Shown here: positions 23,874 through 32,682 of the stretch, in pieces | How positions within the stretch are numbered: the stretch's first letter is position 1 | How the letters are laid out: every line of letters begins with the position of its first letter | Assembly (NCBI GenBank): GCA_037200975.1 | Contig: JBBCGI010000001.1 | Span: 3,061,001-3,125,000 of the forward strand | Source of the DNA: Pseudomonadota bacterium | GTDB lineage: Bacteria > Pseudomonadota > Gammaproteobacteria > Steroidobacterales > Steroidobacteraceae | Length of the DNA stretch: 64,000 bases | Direction: 5' to 3' | Translations under genes and position numbers: made by a program | Notes under the pieces: model-generated | The model's input: only the letters and a program-made list of their open reading frames with translations | Databases searched by the model: none | Told to the model about the DNA's origin: nothing

Positions 23874-25004
23874 ATGACAATGTGGATGTTGAAGCGAATG
23901 AAGGTGGCCCTGTACGAGCGGGCGTTGGTGTATCGCGACCGCGATCTGGAGCGCGTCCTCGGCCCCGGCAAGTACTGGCTCGTCGGCCGTAACCTCGGGG
24001 TGCAGGTTTATGACGTCGGCAAGGTGGAGCTCGAGCTCGCGCGCGCCGACGTGTTGCTGGCCGAGTCGCGTGGATTGCTCGAGCCGTACGTGCAGATCGT
24101 CGAGCTGGGCGACCGCGAGGTCGGCATCGTCTACAAGAACGAGCGCCTGAGCGGCGTGCTCGCGCCGGGCACGCGTCAGTGGTACTGGCGCGGTGCGACG
24201 AACGTGCGCGTGGAAGTTCGCGACATCGCGAATGAATACACGCTCGACGCGAACACCGCGCGCGTCCTGACGCGTGCGAAGAACGCCGCGGGCGTAAGTG
24301 AGGCGATCGGCATGGTCGAAGTCCCGGATACCTCCGTGGGTCTCATGATCGTCGACGGCGAGCTGCGCGCGGTATTGAAGCCCGGTCTGTCGGCGTACTG
24401 GAAGTACCAGCGCGCGCTGCGCGTGGAGCTCGTGGATCTGCGTTTGCAGACGATGGAGGTCTCGGGCCAGGAGATCCTGACGCGCGACAAGGTGAGCCTG
24501 CGCGTGAACCTGACCGCGTTGTGGCAGGTGACGGACGCGGTGAAGGCGCGCGCAACGGTCAGCAACTTCGTGGACTACGTCTACAAGGAGCTGCAGTTCG
24601 CGCTGCGTGAGGCGGTCGGCACGCGCACGTTGGACGAGTTGCTGTCCGACAAGGGTGCGATCGACCGCGAGGTCGCGATGTCGACGGCGAAGCTCGAGGC
24701 GAGCGGTCTCGCGGTGCGCTCGGTGGGTGTGAAGGATGTGATCCTGCCGGGCGAGATGAAGGCCATCCTCAACCAGGTGGTCGAGGCGGAGAAGGTGGCG
24801 CAGGCCAACCTGATCCGCCGCCGCGAAGAGACGGCGGCGACGCGTTCGTTGCTGAACACGGCGCGCCTCATGGACGAGAACCGCACCTTGCTGCGCCTGA
24901 AGGAGCTCGAGACGCTCGAGAAGGTGACCGAGAAGATCGACAAGTTGACGGTCTTCGGTGGTCTCGAAGGTGTGATGAAGGACCTGGTCCGCATCGCGCC
25001 GTGA
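23874..25004 (+). CDS. Slipin family (SPFH/band 7) protein
   Basis: A 376-residue SPFH-domain protein. Band 7 features include ERVLGPGKYW near the start, VEVRDIANEYTLDANTARVLTRAKN and the long region ending AEKVAQANLIRRREETAATRS, a predicted coiled coil. Unlike most slipins it lacks a hydrophobic N-terminal anchor, so it may be soluble or peripheral. The ATG at 23874 has AAGGAGA upstream; earlier in-frame starts read through structured leader. It precedes rtcB; slipins are recurrent partners in RNA-repair operons (established). Its molecular role is unknown. Confidence 0.86.
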   Translation: MTMWMLKRMKVALYERALVYRDRDLERVLGPGKYWLVGRNLGVQVYDVGKVELELARADVLLAESRGLLEPYVQIVELGDREVGIVYKNERLSGVLAPGTRQWYWRGATNVRVEVRDIANEYTLDANTARVLTRAKNAAGVSEAIGMVEVPDTSVGLMIVDGELRAVLKPGLSAYWKYQRALRVELVDLRLQTMEVSGQEILTRDKVSLRVNLTALWQVTDAVKARATVSNFVDYVYKELQFALREAVGTRTLDELLSDKGAIDREVAMSTAKLEASGLAVRSVGVKDVILPGEMKAILNQVVEAEKVAQANLIRRREETAATRSLLNTARLMDENRTLLRLKELETLEKVTEKIDKLTVFGGLEGVMKDLVRIAP

Positions 25005-25015
25005 AGCAAAGGAAA

Positions 25016-25049
25016 ACCGGCGGGCCGTGCTTGAGACGGGCCCGCCGGT
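25016..25049 (+). promoter_or_regulatory. Intercistronic hairpin, slipin-rtcB
   Basis: A perfect 11-bp stem, ACCGGCGGGCC / GGCCCGCCGGT, with a 12-base loop fills most of the 63 bases between the slipin stop and the rtcB start. It lacks a T run, so it is likelier a processing or stability element than a terminator. Confidence 0.55.
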
Positions 25050-25067
25050 GAGTACTCTTGAATACGA

Positions 25068-26303
25068 ATGGTGAAGGATATGAACGAGAAGAACTACGAA
25101 GTATTGAACGTCGAAGGCGGACGCCACGTGAAGATGTGGACGCGCGGCGTGCCGGTAGATGAACAGGCGAAGACGCAGCTCGCGAACATCGCGCGCATGC
25201 CGTTCGTGCACTCGCACCTGGCCGTGATGCCGGACGTGCACGTGGGCAAGGGCGCGACCGTGGGCTCGGTGATCGCAACGCAGGGCGCGATCATCCCCGC
25301 CGCGGTCGGTGTCGATATCGGCTGCGGCATGATGGCGGTGCAGACGACCTTGCAGGCCAAGGACCTGCCGGAGTCGCTGGCCACGCTGCGTTCGCGCATC
25401 GAGCGCGCGGTGCCGCACGGCTCGGTGAAGACGCGTGGCCACAACGACCGCGGTTCCTGGGGAACGGCGCCGGAAGCGGTGCTGTCGCGCTGGGGCGCAT
25501 TGAGCGAGCGCTGCAGCCGCATCGTGCAGAAGTATCCGAAGCTCAAGCCCAAGGAGCCGCAGAAGCAGTTGGGAACGCTGGGCGGCGGTAACCACTTCAT
25601 CGAGGTCTGTCTCGACACCGACCAGACCGTGTGGGTGATGCTGCACTCCGGGTCGCGCGGCATCGGCAATCTGATCGGTCAGATCTTCATCGAATTGGCG
25701 CGGGCGGACATGCAGAAGCACTTCATCAACCTGCCCGACCGGGATCTGGCGTACCTCGTCGAGGGGACGGAGCACTTCGACGACTACGTCGAGGCGATGA
25801 CCTGGGCACAGGACTACGCGGCGGAAAATCGCCGCGCGATGATGGACGCCGTGTTGCGCGTGCTGCGTGAGGAGCTGCGTCCGTTTGCGATGGGTGAGGT
25901 GGCGGTGAACTGCCACCACAACTACTGCACGCGCGAGCGCCACTTCGACGCGGATCTCATCGTGACCCGCAAGGGCGCGGTGAGTGCGAAGGCGGGCGAG
26001 CTGGGAATCATCCCGGGTTCCATGGGCGCGCGTTCGTACATCGTGCGCGGCCTGGGGAACGCCGAGAGTTTCTCGAGCTGCAGCCACGGCGCGGGCCGCG
26101 TGATGTCGCGCACGCAGGCGCGTGCACGGTTCACGGTGGCCGACCACGAGGCGGCGACCGCGGGCGTCGAATGCCGCAAGGACAAGGACGTCATCGACGA
26201 AACGCCGGCCGCGTACAAGGACATCGACGCGGTGATGGAAGCACAACGCGATCTCGTCGAGATCGCGTACACCCTCAAGCAGGTGGTCTGCGTGAAGGGT
26301 TGA
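25068..26303 (+). CDS. rtcB: RNA-splicing ligase RtcB
   Basis: A GTP- and Mn-dependent ligase joining 2',3'-cyclic phosphate (or 3'-phosphate) and 5'-OH RNA ends. All active-site motifs are present: VGVDIGCGM, GGGNHFIE, MLHSGSRGIGN, NCHHNY and the guanylylated histidine in CSHGAGR. At about 411 residues it closely follows E. coli RtcB (408), including the YTLRQ/KQVVCVKG end. ATG 25068 is used; ATG 25080 (NEKNYEVL next) is the alternative. No rtcA, archease or RtcR regulator is in the window. Confidence 0.95.
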   Translation: MVKDMNEKNYEVLNVEGGRHVKMWTRGVPVDEQAKTQLANIARMPFVHSHLAVMPDVHVGKGATVGSVIATQGAIIPAAVGVDIGCGMMAVQTTLQAKDLPESLATLRSRIERAVPHGSVKTRGHNDRGSWGTAPEAVLSRWGALSERCSRIVQKYPKLKPKEPQKQLGTLGGGNHFIEVCLDTDQTVWVMLHSGSRGIGNLIGQIFIELARADMQKHFINLPDRDLAYLVEGTEHFDDYVEAMTWAQDYAAENRRAMMDAVLRVLREELRPFAMGEVAVNCHHNYCTRERHFDADLIVTRKGAVSAKAGELGIIPGSMGARSYIVRGLGNAESFSSCSHGAGRVMSRTQARARFTVADHEAATAGVECRKDKDVIDETPAAYKDIDAVMEAQRDLVEIAYTLKQVVCVKG

Positions 26304-26310
26304 AGAGCAG

Positions 26311-26338
26311 GGCGCCTCCCGATGGGAGGCGCCTTTTT
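26311..26338 (+). terminator. Rho-independent terminator after rtcB
   Basis: A perfect stem, GGCGCCTCCC / GGGAGGCGCC, with a GAT loop followed by TTTTT. It starts seven bases after the rtcB stop and ends the slipin-rtcB transcript. Confidence 0.92.
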
Positions 26339-26343
26339 ATTTC

Positions 26344-26958
26344 TTACAGCGGAACGGCGTCGTCGGTGTTGAGCGTGAGTTCGGCGACTTCGGCGGCCGT
26401 CTTCGCCTGCCAGTTCTCGAGCCCTTTCAGCCGCGCTGCGTTCCAGCGGTCACCGAAGGCCGTGAAATAGGCGTCGGCGTCCGCGGACTTCTGCACGAAT
26501 CGATCCGTCGCCTTCAGCCATTTCTGGAAGTCCGGGCTGTTGATCCGGTATTCGGAGGTACCGGAGGCGCGAATCGGCCGCAGCTGCAGGCCATTGCCGT
26601 AGATGAAACGCAGCAGCACGTAGTAACGCTTGCCGGCTTCGACGTTGGCTTCCATGTAATGCCAGCCGAACGCCGACGCCAGCATGTGTTTGCCGGGCGG
26701 CAACGTGATCACCGACTTGCTGCGCCAGGAAGAAACGTTGAGCAGCGTGAGCTGCTCGCCTTCGATCCTGTAGATGCCCACCGGGAACATGCCCTGGATC
26801 TTGTTGATGGGCTCGAGAAAGACGATCTGCGCCTGGTCGGCCGGTGGCGCGGGAATGGAGAAGTTCGGCACTTCGACGAACGGTGGTGGCGGTGGGTCGG
26901 CGGCGCGAACCACGAGTGGCAAAACCAGCGCCAGGACCAGCGTGAGACGATGAAACAT
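26344..26958 (-). CDS. Exported protein, DUF2846-like
   Basis: A 204-residue protein with a signal peptide (cleavage after VRA, about residue 19) and a short proline-rich segment. The beta-rich domain resembles DUF2846-type proteins (VGIYRIEGEQL, ITLPPGKHMLASAFGWHY, GKRYYVLLRF). The C-terminal third is helical and charged. Envelope location is likely; the function is unknown. It lies 26 bases downstream of the pyrK-like gene and may be its last cistron. Confidence 0.6.
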   Translation of the reverse strand: MFHRLTLVLALVLPLVVRAADPPPPPFVEVPNFSIPAPPADQAQIVFLEPINKIQGMFPVGIYRIEGEQLTLLNVSSWRSKSVITLPPGKHMLASAFGWHYMEANVEAGKRYYVLLRFIYGNGLQLRPIRASGTSEYRINSPDFQKWLKATDRFVQKSADADAYFTAFGDRWNAARLKGLENWQAKTAAEVAELTLNTDDAVPL

Positions 26959-26984
26959 TCTTCCCCCTCAAATCTTTTTGTTTG

Positions 26985-27905
26985 TCAGCCGAATACCGCG
27001 CGCGAATCGAACACCGGGCCATCCACGCACACGCGCTTCATCGCGGGCCCATCGGGTGTGTTCACCTTCACCGTGCAGCCCGCGCAGCCGCCCACCGCGC
27101 AGGCCATGAATTCCTCGAGCGACACCTGGCAGGGCACGCCGTGTTTCGCCGCGACCTTCGCCACGGCTTCGAGCATCGGCGTCGGGCCGCAGGAGAAGAT
27201 TTCGACTTCGGCCTTCGCCGCGTCATCGAGCGAGCCTAACCACTCATCGGCGAGCTGCGTGACGAAGCCGTCGTAGCAGCCGGCGAACCCGGCCTTGCTG
27301 GCGAGGCGGCTCGGAATGCCCCAGCCGTCGAGCAGCGGCATCGCGGCGATGCTGCCCGCGGGAATGCCCGGCACGAGGATCGTGGACGGGCGTGCCTTGA
27401 AGGGAAATGGAATCTCCGAGCCCATCAGCACCAGCGGCTTCCAGGGTTTGCCGGCCTGTTCCATCATCCACTCGGACAGGAACACCATCGGCGGAATGCC
27501 GACGCCACCGCCCACCAGCAGGGAGCGCGGGCGCTTCGGATCGGGACGGAATGGCTGGCCGATGGGGCCGAGCACGCTGATCGTGTCGCCCACGTGGCGC
27601 CGCGACAGCGCGCGTAATCCGGGGCCGACGATCTTGTAAAGGATCTCGATCCAGCCATCGGTCGCGTTGACGCGCTGGATGGACAGCGGGCGTCGCATCG
27701 GCACGTCCGGATCGCAGGTGAGGTGCACGAAGCTGCCGGGCAGCGCGCGCGCGGCGCACTTCGGCGCTGTGATGCGCAATACGAACTGTTCTCCCGGCCA
27801 GGACTCGTGCGAGAGCACGACGCCGTCTTCGAGAAAGATGCTGCCCCGGTGCGCGGGGTGCACGCCGTGTCCGCGGCCGGCCTCTTCGTGCGGCAGGGCG
27901 CTCAT
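26985..27905 (-). CDS. PyrK-like dihydroorotate dehydrogenase electron transfer subunit
   Basis: A 306-residue flavin/iron-sulfur oxidoreductase subunit. The FAD domain has MRRPLSIQRV and the NAD-binding part LLVGGGVGIPPMVFL. The C-terminus carries the 2Fe-2S cysteines (CAVGGCAGCTVKV and KRVCVDGPVF) typical of PyrK. Class 1B PyrD, its usual partner, is not here. It overlaps pyrB by four bases, so it is in a pyrimidine operon. In Pseudomonas this slot is taken by a dihydroorotase-like pyrC' (established). Confidence 0.85.
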   Translation of the reverse strand: MSALPHEEAGRGHGVHPAHRGSIFLEDGVVLSHESWPGEQFVLRITAPKCAARALPGSFVHLTCDPDVPMRRPLSIQRVNATDGWIEILYKIVGPGLRALSRRHVGDTISVLGPIGQPFRPDPKRPRSLLVGGGVGIPPMVFLSEWMMEQAGKPWKPLVLMGSEIPFPFKARPSTILVPGIPAGSIAAMPLLDGWGIPSRLASKAGFAGCYDGFVTQLADEWLGSLDDAAKAEVEIFSCGPTPMLEAVAKVAAKHGVPCQVSLEEFMACAVGGCAGCTVKVNTPDGPAMKRVCVDGPVFDSRAVFG

Positions 27906-28855
27906 CGATGACGTCCCTCGATCACCGCTTCGAGTACGGCCATGCGCACGGCCACGCCGTTGCGCACCTGATCGCGGATCACCGACTGCGGACCGTCGGC
28001 GACATCGGATGCGATCTCGATGCCGCGGTTCATCGGCTGCGGGTGCATGACGATCGCGTCAGGCTTCGCGCGCGCGAGCCGCTCGGAAGACAAACCGAAC
28101 TTTGCGAAGTAGCGGTCCGCGTCCGGAATCGCCGCAGTCGCCATACGCTCCTTCTGGATGCGCAACATCATGATGACGTCGACGCCGGCGATGCCGGTTT
28201 CGAGCGCGGTGTGACGCTCGCAGCCGCCGAACTCGGTCGCATCGGGCATGAGCGCCTTGGGCGCGACAATGCGGATCTCGCCGACACCCAGCGTCGCCAG
28301 CACGTGCCAGGCGGACCGCGCCACGCGCGAGTGCCTGATGTCGCCGACGATCGCGATCTTGAGGCCGTCGAACTTCTGCTTCTTCTGCAGGATGGTCAGC
28401 GCGTCGAGCAGCCCCTGGGTGGGATGCGAGACATGCGCTTCACCGGCCGACAATACGCTGGCGTGCGGCTGCACGTGCGAGGCCACCAAGTCCGGCACGC
28501 CGGCCTCCGCGTCGCGGATCACGAACACGTCCACGTGGCAGGCTTCGAGTGTGTAGATGGTGTCGAGCATGCTCTCGCCCTTCACGCGCGAGGACAGCTG
28601 CACCTCGAGATTGACCACGTCGGCGCCGAGCCGCTTGGCCGCGAGCTCGAACGAAACGCGCGTGCGCGTCGACGGCTCGGTGAACAGGTTTGCGACCGTG
28701 ACGCCCGCGAGGTTGCGGTTGTGCACCGGCGCCTCGCCGATCGGCTTCACGAATTTCTGCGCCCGCGTGAGCAGCGCTTCGATCGCGGACCTGGGCATTC
28801 CTTCGAGAGTGAGCAGGTGCCGGAGCGTGCCGTCGGTGCGATTCTGTTGCGTCAT
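27902..28855 (-). CDS. pyrB: Aspartate carbamoyltransferase catalytic subunit
   Basis: A 317-residue enzyme that joins carbamoyl phosphate and aspartate in pyrimidine synthesis. The carbamoyl-phosphate loop is FTEPSTRTRVSFE; HPTQGLLDALTI and MHPQPMNRGIEI are further family motifs. Length is normal. It follows ruvX after 7 bases. No regulatory pyrI is seen. Confidence 0.97.
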   Translation of the reverse strand: MTQQNRTDGTLRHLLTLEGMPRSAIEALLTRAQKFVKPIGEAPVHNRNLAGVTVANLFTEPSTRTRVSFELAAKRLGADVVNLEVQLSSRVKGESMLDTIYTLEACHVDVFVIRDAEAGVPDLVASHVQPHASVLSAGEAHVSHPTQGLLDALTILQKKQKFDGLKIAIVGDIRHSRVARSAWHVLATLGVGEIRIVAPKALMPDATEFGGCERHTALETGIAGVDVIMMLRIQKERMATAAIPDADRYFAKFGLSSERLARAKPDAIVMHPQPMNRGIEIASDVADGPQSVIRDQVRNGVAVRMAVLEAVIEGRHR

Positions 28856-28862
28856 GTCTTTG

Positions 28863-29297
28863 TCAGTGTGTTTCGAACCATCGTTCCAGGATCACCGCGG
28901 CCGCGGCCGCGTCTACGTCCTCGCGTGTCACCCGCCGCTTGCGTTCGCCGCTCGCGCGCATGACGCGCAGGCGCTCTTCGGCGTCCTGCGAGGAGTGGCG
29001 TTCATCGACCAGGTCGATGGGCAGTCCGCTGCGTTGGCCCAGATCGGCGGCGAATCGGCGCGCGGTCTCGGTGAGGGGGCTCGCGGAGCCGTCGGCATTA
29101 TAGGGCTCGCCCACGGCGATTCGCGCCGGGCGTGTGTCCGCCAGCAGGCGGTCGATGGCTTTCCAGTCGGGGCCCTGCGGGCCGTTGGACACCGTGATGC
29201 GGGGGTGCGCGGAGCGTGTCAGCGTGTCGCCGCTCGCGATGCCAATACGTTTGAGTCCGAAGTCGAGTGCAACGATCAGTTGCGCCCGATCAGGCAT
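28863..29297 (-). CDS. ruvX: Putative Holliday junction resolvase / pre-16S nuclease RuvX
   Basis: A 144-residue RNase-H-like nuclease (YqgF). ALDFGLKRIGIASGD holds the first catalytic aspartate, GEPYNADGS lies mid-protein, and LVDERHSSQDAE gives the second acidic pair. It matures 16S rRNA 5' ends in E. coli (established). It overlaps yqgE by eight bases. Confidence 0.94.
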   Translation of the reverse strand: MPDRAQLIVALDFGLKRIGIASGDTLTRSAHPRITVSNGPQGPDWKAIDRLLADTRPARIAVGEPYNADGSASPLTETARRFAADLGQRSGLPIDLVDERHSSQDAEERLRVMRASGERKRRVTREDVDAAAAAVILERWFETH

Positions 29298-29856
29298 GAC
29301 CGGAGAACGAAGTGAGCTGCGCGGGTTCGACGCCGAGCAACCGCAGCGTTGCTAGCCAGCGCTCCTCGTAGGGCAGATCGAAGATCACGCTTTCATCGGC
29401 CGGCACCGACAACCAGGAGTTGTCGAGCATTTCCTTCTCGAGCTGGCCGGCTTCCCAGCCCGCGTAGCCGAGCGCGATGAATGCCTTGTCCGGTCCGGCA
29501 CCCGAGGCCATGGCCGCGAGCACGTCGCGCGACGTGGTGACCTGGATCTGGTCGGAGATCTTGTGCGTGCTGTCCCACTCGCCACCCGGACGATGCAGCA
29601 CGAAGCCGCGATCCTGGTGCACCGGCCCGCCGCGCAGGACGGGCAGATCGGCGGCTTTCTTGTCGGTGGGTTCGATCTTCATCTGCTCGAACACTTCGCT
29701 GAGCGTCATCGACAGCGGACGGTTGAGCACGATGCCGAGTGCCCCTTTCTCGCCGTGTTCGCAGATCAGTGAGACGGTCTGCGAAAAATTCGGGTCGGAG
29801 AGCTGGGGCATGGCGATCAGCAGATGATTCGAAAGACTGGTGACGCCGCCGGCCAT
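29290..29856 (-). CDS. yqgE: YqgE/AlgH family protein
   Basis: A 188-residue UPF0301 protein. Marks are LLIAMPQLSDPNFSQTVSL, LGIVLNRPL, VLRGGPVHQDRGFVLH and IALGYAGWEAGQLEKE. The function is not settled; it is almost always next to ruvX, as here. It is 12 bases from the TonB-like gene upstream. Confidence 0.93.
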   Translation of the reverse strand: MAGGVTSLSNHLLIAMPQLSDPNFSQTVSLICEHGEKGALGIVLNRPLSMTLSEVFEQMKIEPTDKKAADLPVLRGGPVHQDRGFVLHRPGGEWDSTHKISDQIQVTTSRDVLAAMASGAGPDKAFIALGYAGWEAGQLEKEMLDNSWLSVPADESVIFDLPYEERWLATLRLLGVEPAQLTSFSGHA

Positions 29857-29868
29857 ATGGAAAGGAGT

Positions 29869-30783
29869 CTACTGTGAATTGGCGGGTGCGGTCACGGTTC
29901 CGCGGCTGACTTTCTTGCCGTCGAATTCCCATCCGTAGGTGAAACGCAACAGCCGGTATTTGCCGGCGAGTTCTTTCGGGAAAGGATCGAACGGACTCGC
30001 GAGCTTCAATATGTCCGTCGCCGCCTGGTCGAGTTTCGCCGAGCCGCTGGAGCGGCGAATGGTGGCGGAGTCGAGCGTGCCGTCGGCCAGGATCACGACT
30101 TCCACGTCGGGATTGCGGGTTCCCGGTGCACGCCAGGCGGCCTGCGGGAAGTTCATCGTGCCCAGGCGTTCTATCTTGAGACGCCAGGCCACGAGGTACG
30201 GCGCGACCAGCGCCTCGCGAGTGTCAGGCGTCACCCACAATTCGTCGCGCGGCGGGCCGCGGACCTTCTGATCTTCAGCGTCATCCACACCGAGCTTGTC
30301 GCGTTCGCTGTTGCCAGTGGTTTCAACCGGAACTTCCGTCGCCTCCACCAGGCTGGCGGGCGGCGCGAAGTAGAGGATCTCGGGCTGCGGCGCGGTGGTA
30401 GTTAGCGCCCGGTTGTCGGCGACGGCGAGCAGCGCGCCGGCGTCTTCCGCGAGGGTCGTGCCATCCGCGCGCCCATTGCGGGCTTCGTATTCGGCGGCGG
30501 CGCGCGGCGGGCGCGCCTCGGCCGGATCGATGCTGTTGCCGGAACCGAGCTGCGTGCGCTGGGCGAGGTAGGTGGCGGTGGTGTTGGTCTGGGCTTCGGG
30601 CACGTCGTTGGAGACGATCAGGACTTCCAGTCCCGGGGCGCCCGCAGACTCGTGCTTCACCGAGCCGAAAGTGACGCCGACGATGATGACCCCGTGCACC
30701 AGCGCCGCCATGAAGACGGTGGTGGTGAGGCGGTCGCGCGTGGGCGCGATCCCTTCGCGCAATGGCAGCGCGCGGGCCGACAT
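29869..30783 (-). CDS. TonB-like protein
   Basis: A 304-residue protein with one N-terminal membrane helix (about 22-42) and a TonB C-terminal-like domain (about 195-285, RNPDVEVVILADGTLDSATI). The middle is not the proline-rich spacer of classical TonB but a polar linker. It may pass proton-motive energy to outer-membrane receptors or act as a structural envelope protein. The position between yqgE and gshB matches Pseudomonas. No exbB/exbD is near. Confidence 0.8.
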   Translation of the reverse strand: MSARALPLREGIAPTRDRLTTTVFMAALVHGVIIVGVTFGSVKHESAGAPGLEVLIVSNDVPEAQTNTTATYLAQRTQLGSGNSIDPAEARPPRAAAEYEARNGRADGTTLAEDAGALLAVADNRALTTTAPQPEILYFAPPASLVEATEVPVETTGNSERDKLGVDDAEDQKVRGPPRDELWVTPDTREALVAPYLVAWRLKIERLGTMNFPQAAWRAPGTRNPDVEVVILADGTLDSATIRRSSGSAKLDQAATDILKLASPFDPFPKELAGKYRLLRFTYGWEFDGKKVSRGTVTAPANSQ

Positions 30784-30784
30784 C

Positions 30785-31753
30785 TCAGGGCTGCTTGGCG
30801 CCTATGCGGCGCTGAAGGGCGGCAATTACCATATCGCCGATATTGAGCCCGAACTGGCCGTCGAGTTCACGAATTCCCGTCGGACTCGTGACGTTGATCT
30901 CGGTCACGAAGCCGCCGATCACGTCGATGCCCACGAACACCATTCCCAGTTCGGCGAGCTTGGGGCCAATTTCAGTCGCTAACCACCGGTCGCGTTCGTT
31001 CAATTCGCGCCCGACACCCTTGGCGCCGGCGGCCAGGTTGCCGCGATTGTCGTTCGCGGCAGGAATACGGGCCAGCGCGTAGGGGACCGGCTGACCGTCG
31101 ATCAGCAACACGCGCGAGTCACCGGTGGAGGAGATATCCGGCACGTAGCGCTGCGCGATGGCGAAGCGCTGTCCGTAGTCGGTCAACGTTTCAATGATCA
31201 CCGGCAGGTTCTTGTCGCCTTTCTCGGTCACGAAGATCGATTTGCCGCCCATGCCGTCGAGCGGTTTGACCACGATCTTGCCGTGCTCGGCCGCGAATGC
31301 GGTGATGTCGGCGGCCGAGCGGGTAATGAGCGTGGGCGCGCAGCACTGCGGAAACCACGCGGTATAGACCTTCTCGTTCATGTCGCGCAGGCCCTGAGGC
31401 CGGTTCGCGACGAACGCGCCCTGCAGTTCGGCGCGCTCGAGGATGTAAGTGGTGTAGATGTATTCGGCGTCGAACGGCGGATCCTTGCGCATGAACACGC
31501 AGTCGAACTCGCCTAGTTTCATCACGCTCGGCGCGCCGAGCTCGAACCAGTGCGCCGGATCGTTGAACACCTGCAGCGGCCGCCCGCGCCCGAGGGCGAG
31601 ACCATCGCGCAGGAAGAGGTCCGACTGCTCGAAATACGTGAGCTTCCAGCCACGGGCCGCCGCCGCAAGCAACATTGCAAGTGTGGAGTCCTTCGCAAAT
31701 TTGACCTTCGCGATCGGGTCCATCACGACGGCAAGACTAGGTGTTTTCTGCAT
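30785..31753 (-). CDS. gshB: Glutathione synthetase
   Basis: A 322-residue ATP-grasp enzyme that adds glycine to gamma-glutamylcysteine. Motifs: VVMDPIAKVKFAKDSTLAML, VKPLDGMGGKSIF, LIDGQPVPYALARIP and EINVTSPTGIREL. The ATG at 31753 has GGAG upstream; the frame extends 31 codons further but without homology. It is divergent from pilG. Confidence 0.96.
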   Translation of the reverse strand: MQKTPSLAVVMDPIAKVKFAKDSTLAMLLAAAARGWKLTYFEQSDLFLRDGLALGRGRPLQVFNDPAHWFELGAPSVMKLGEFDCVFMRKDPPFDAEYIYTTYILERAELQGAFVANRPQGLRDMNEKVYTAWFPQCCAPTLITRSAADITAFAAEHGKIVVKPLDGMGGKSIFVTEKGDKNLPVIIETLTDYGQRFAIAQRYVPDISSTGDSRVLLIDGQPVPYALARIPAANDNRGNLAAGAKGVGRELNERDRWLATEIGPKLAELGMVFVGIDVIGGFVTEINVTSPTGIRELDGQFGLNIGDMVIAALQRRIGAKQP

Positions 31754-31909
31754 CGACAACTCCGACCTCAAAAACGTGACGTGACCGGCATAGCCGGGGG
31801 TATTCCTATATGTTAAAACGCCCCACAGCTTGCCAAGCAGGGCCACTTATTAATAGCGGCGCCACGCTGATTTCCGTCGCTTTTTTTGTTTGTTTCAGGA
31901 GAGGTTTAG

Positions 31910-32305
31910 GTGAACGACACCAGCTCCCACCTCAAGGGTCTGAAGGTCCTCGTCATTGACGACAGCAAGACCATCCGCAAGACCGCCGAGACTCTGCTCG
32001 CCAAGGAAGGCTGCGAGGTCTACACGGCGGTGGATGGTTTCGATGCGCTCGCGAAGGTCGCGGACTACACCCCCGACATCGTGTTCGTCGACATCATGAT
32101 GCCGCGGCTCGACGGTTATCAGACGTGCTCGCTCATCAAGCACAACAAAGTCTTCAAATCGATTCCGGTGATCATGCTGTCTTCGAAAGACGGCCTGTTC
32201 GACCGTGCGCGGGGGCGCATCGTCGGATCGGAGTACTACCTCACCAAGCCATTCACGAAGGACGAACTGCTCTCTGCCATCGAGACGCACGTCGCTGCGA
32301 GGTGA
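31910..32305 (+). CDS. pilG: Twitching motility response regulator PilG
   Basis: A 131-residue single-domain receiver. The acidic pocket and phospho-site are VLVIDDSKT and FVDIMMPRLDGYQTC; Thr/Lys switch residues are in IMLSSKDG and YYLTKPF. The GTG start has AGGAGAGG upstream. It is the first gene of the Pil-Chp operon and promotes pilus extension and cyclic AMP production in Pseudomonas (established). Confidence 0.95.
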   Translation: MNDTSSHLKGLKVLVIDDSKTIRKTAETLLAKEGCEVYTAVDGFDALAKVADYTPDIVFVDIMMPRLDGYQTCSLIKHNKVFKSIPVIMLSSKDGLFDRARGRIVGSEYYLTKPFTKDELLSAIETHVAAR

Positions 32306-32307
32306 GT

Positions 32308-32673
32308 ATGGCTCTCATTTTGATCGTGGATGATTCCCCGACCGAAGTGCACGTCATGAAGAAGGCGTTGGAGAAGTCTGGCTACCAGACTGCCACCGCC
32401 GCGGACGGCGCCGAGGGCGTGCGCATGGCGCGCGAGATGACTCCCGATCTCATCTTCATGGACGTCGTGATGCCGGGCATCAACGGCTACCAGGCCACGC
32501 GCACGCTGGCGAACGATCCGAAGACCAAAACCATCCCGATCATCATGGTCACGTCCAAGGGACAGGAGACCGACAAGATCTGGGGCCTGCGCCAGGGCGC
32601 GGTCGATTACATGGTCAAGCCCGTGTCGCCCGATCAGCTCGTGGCGAAGGCACAGGCAACTCTTGCCGCCTGA
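32308..32673 (+). CDS. pilH: Twitching motility response regulator PilH
   Basis: A 121-residue single-domain receiver, two bases after pilG. ILIVDDSPTEVH, the phospho-site FMDVVMPGINGYQ, and MVTSKGQETDKIWG and DYMVKPVS are typical. PilH opposes PilG and acts as phosphate sink or for retraction (established in Pseudomonas). Confidence 0.93.
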   Translation: MALILIVDDSPTEVHVMKKALEKSGYQTATAADGAEGVRMAREMTPDLIFMDVVMPGINGYQATRTLANDPKTKTIPIIMVTSKGQETDKIWGLRQGAVDYMVKPVSPDQLVAKAQATLAA

Positions 32674-32682
32674 CGTGTCGAC

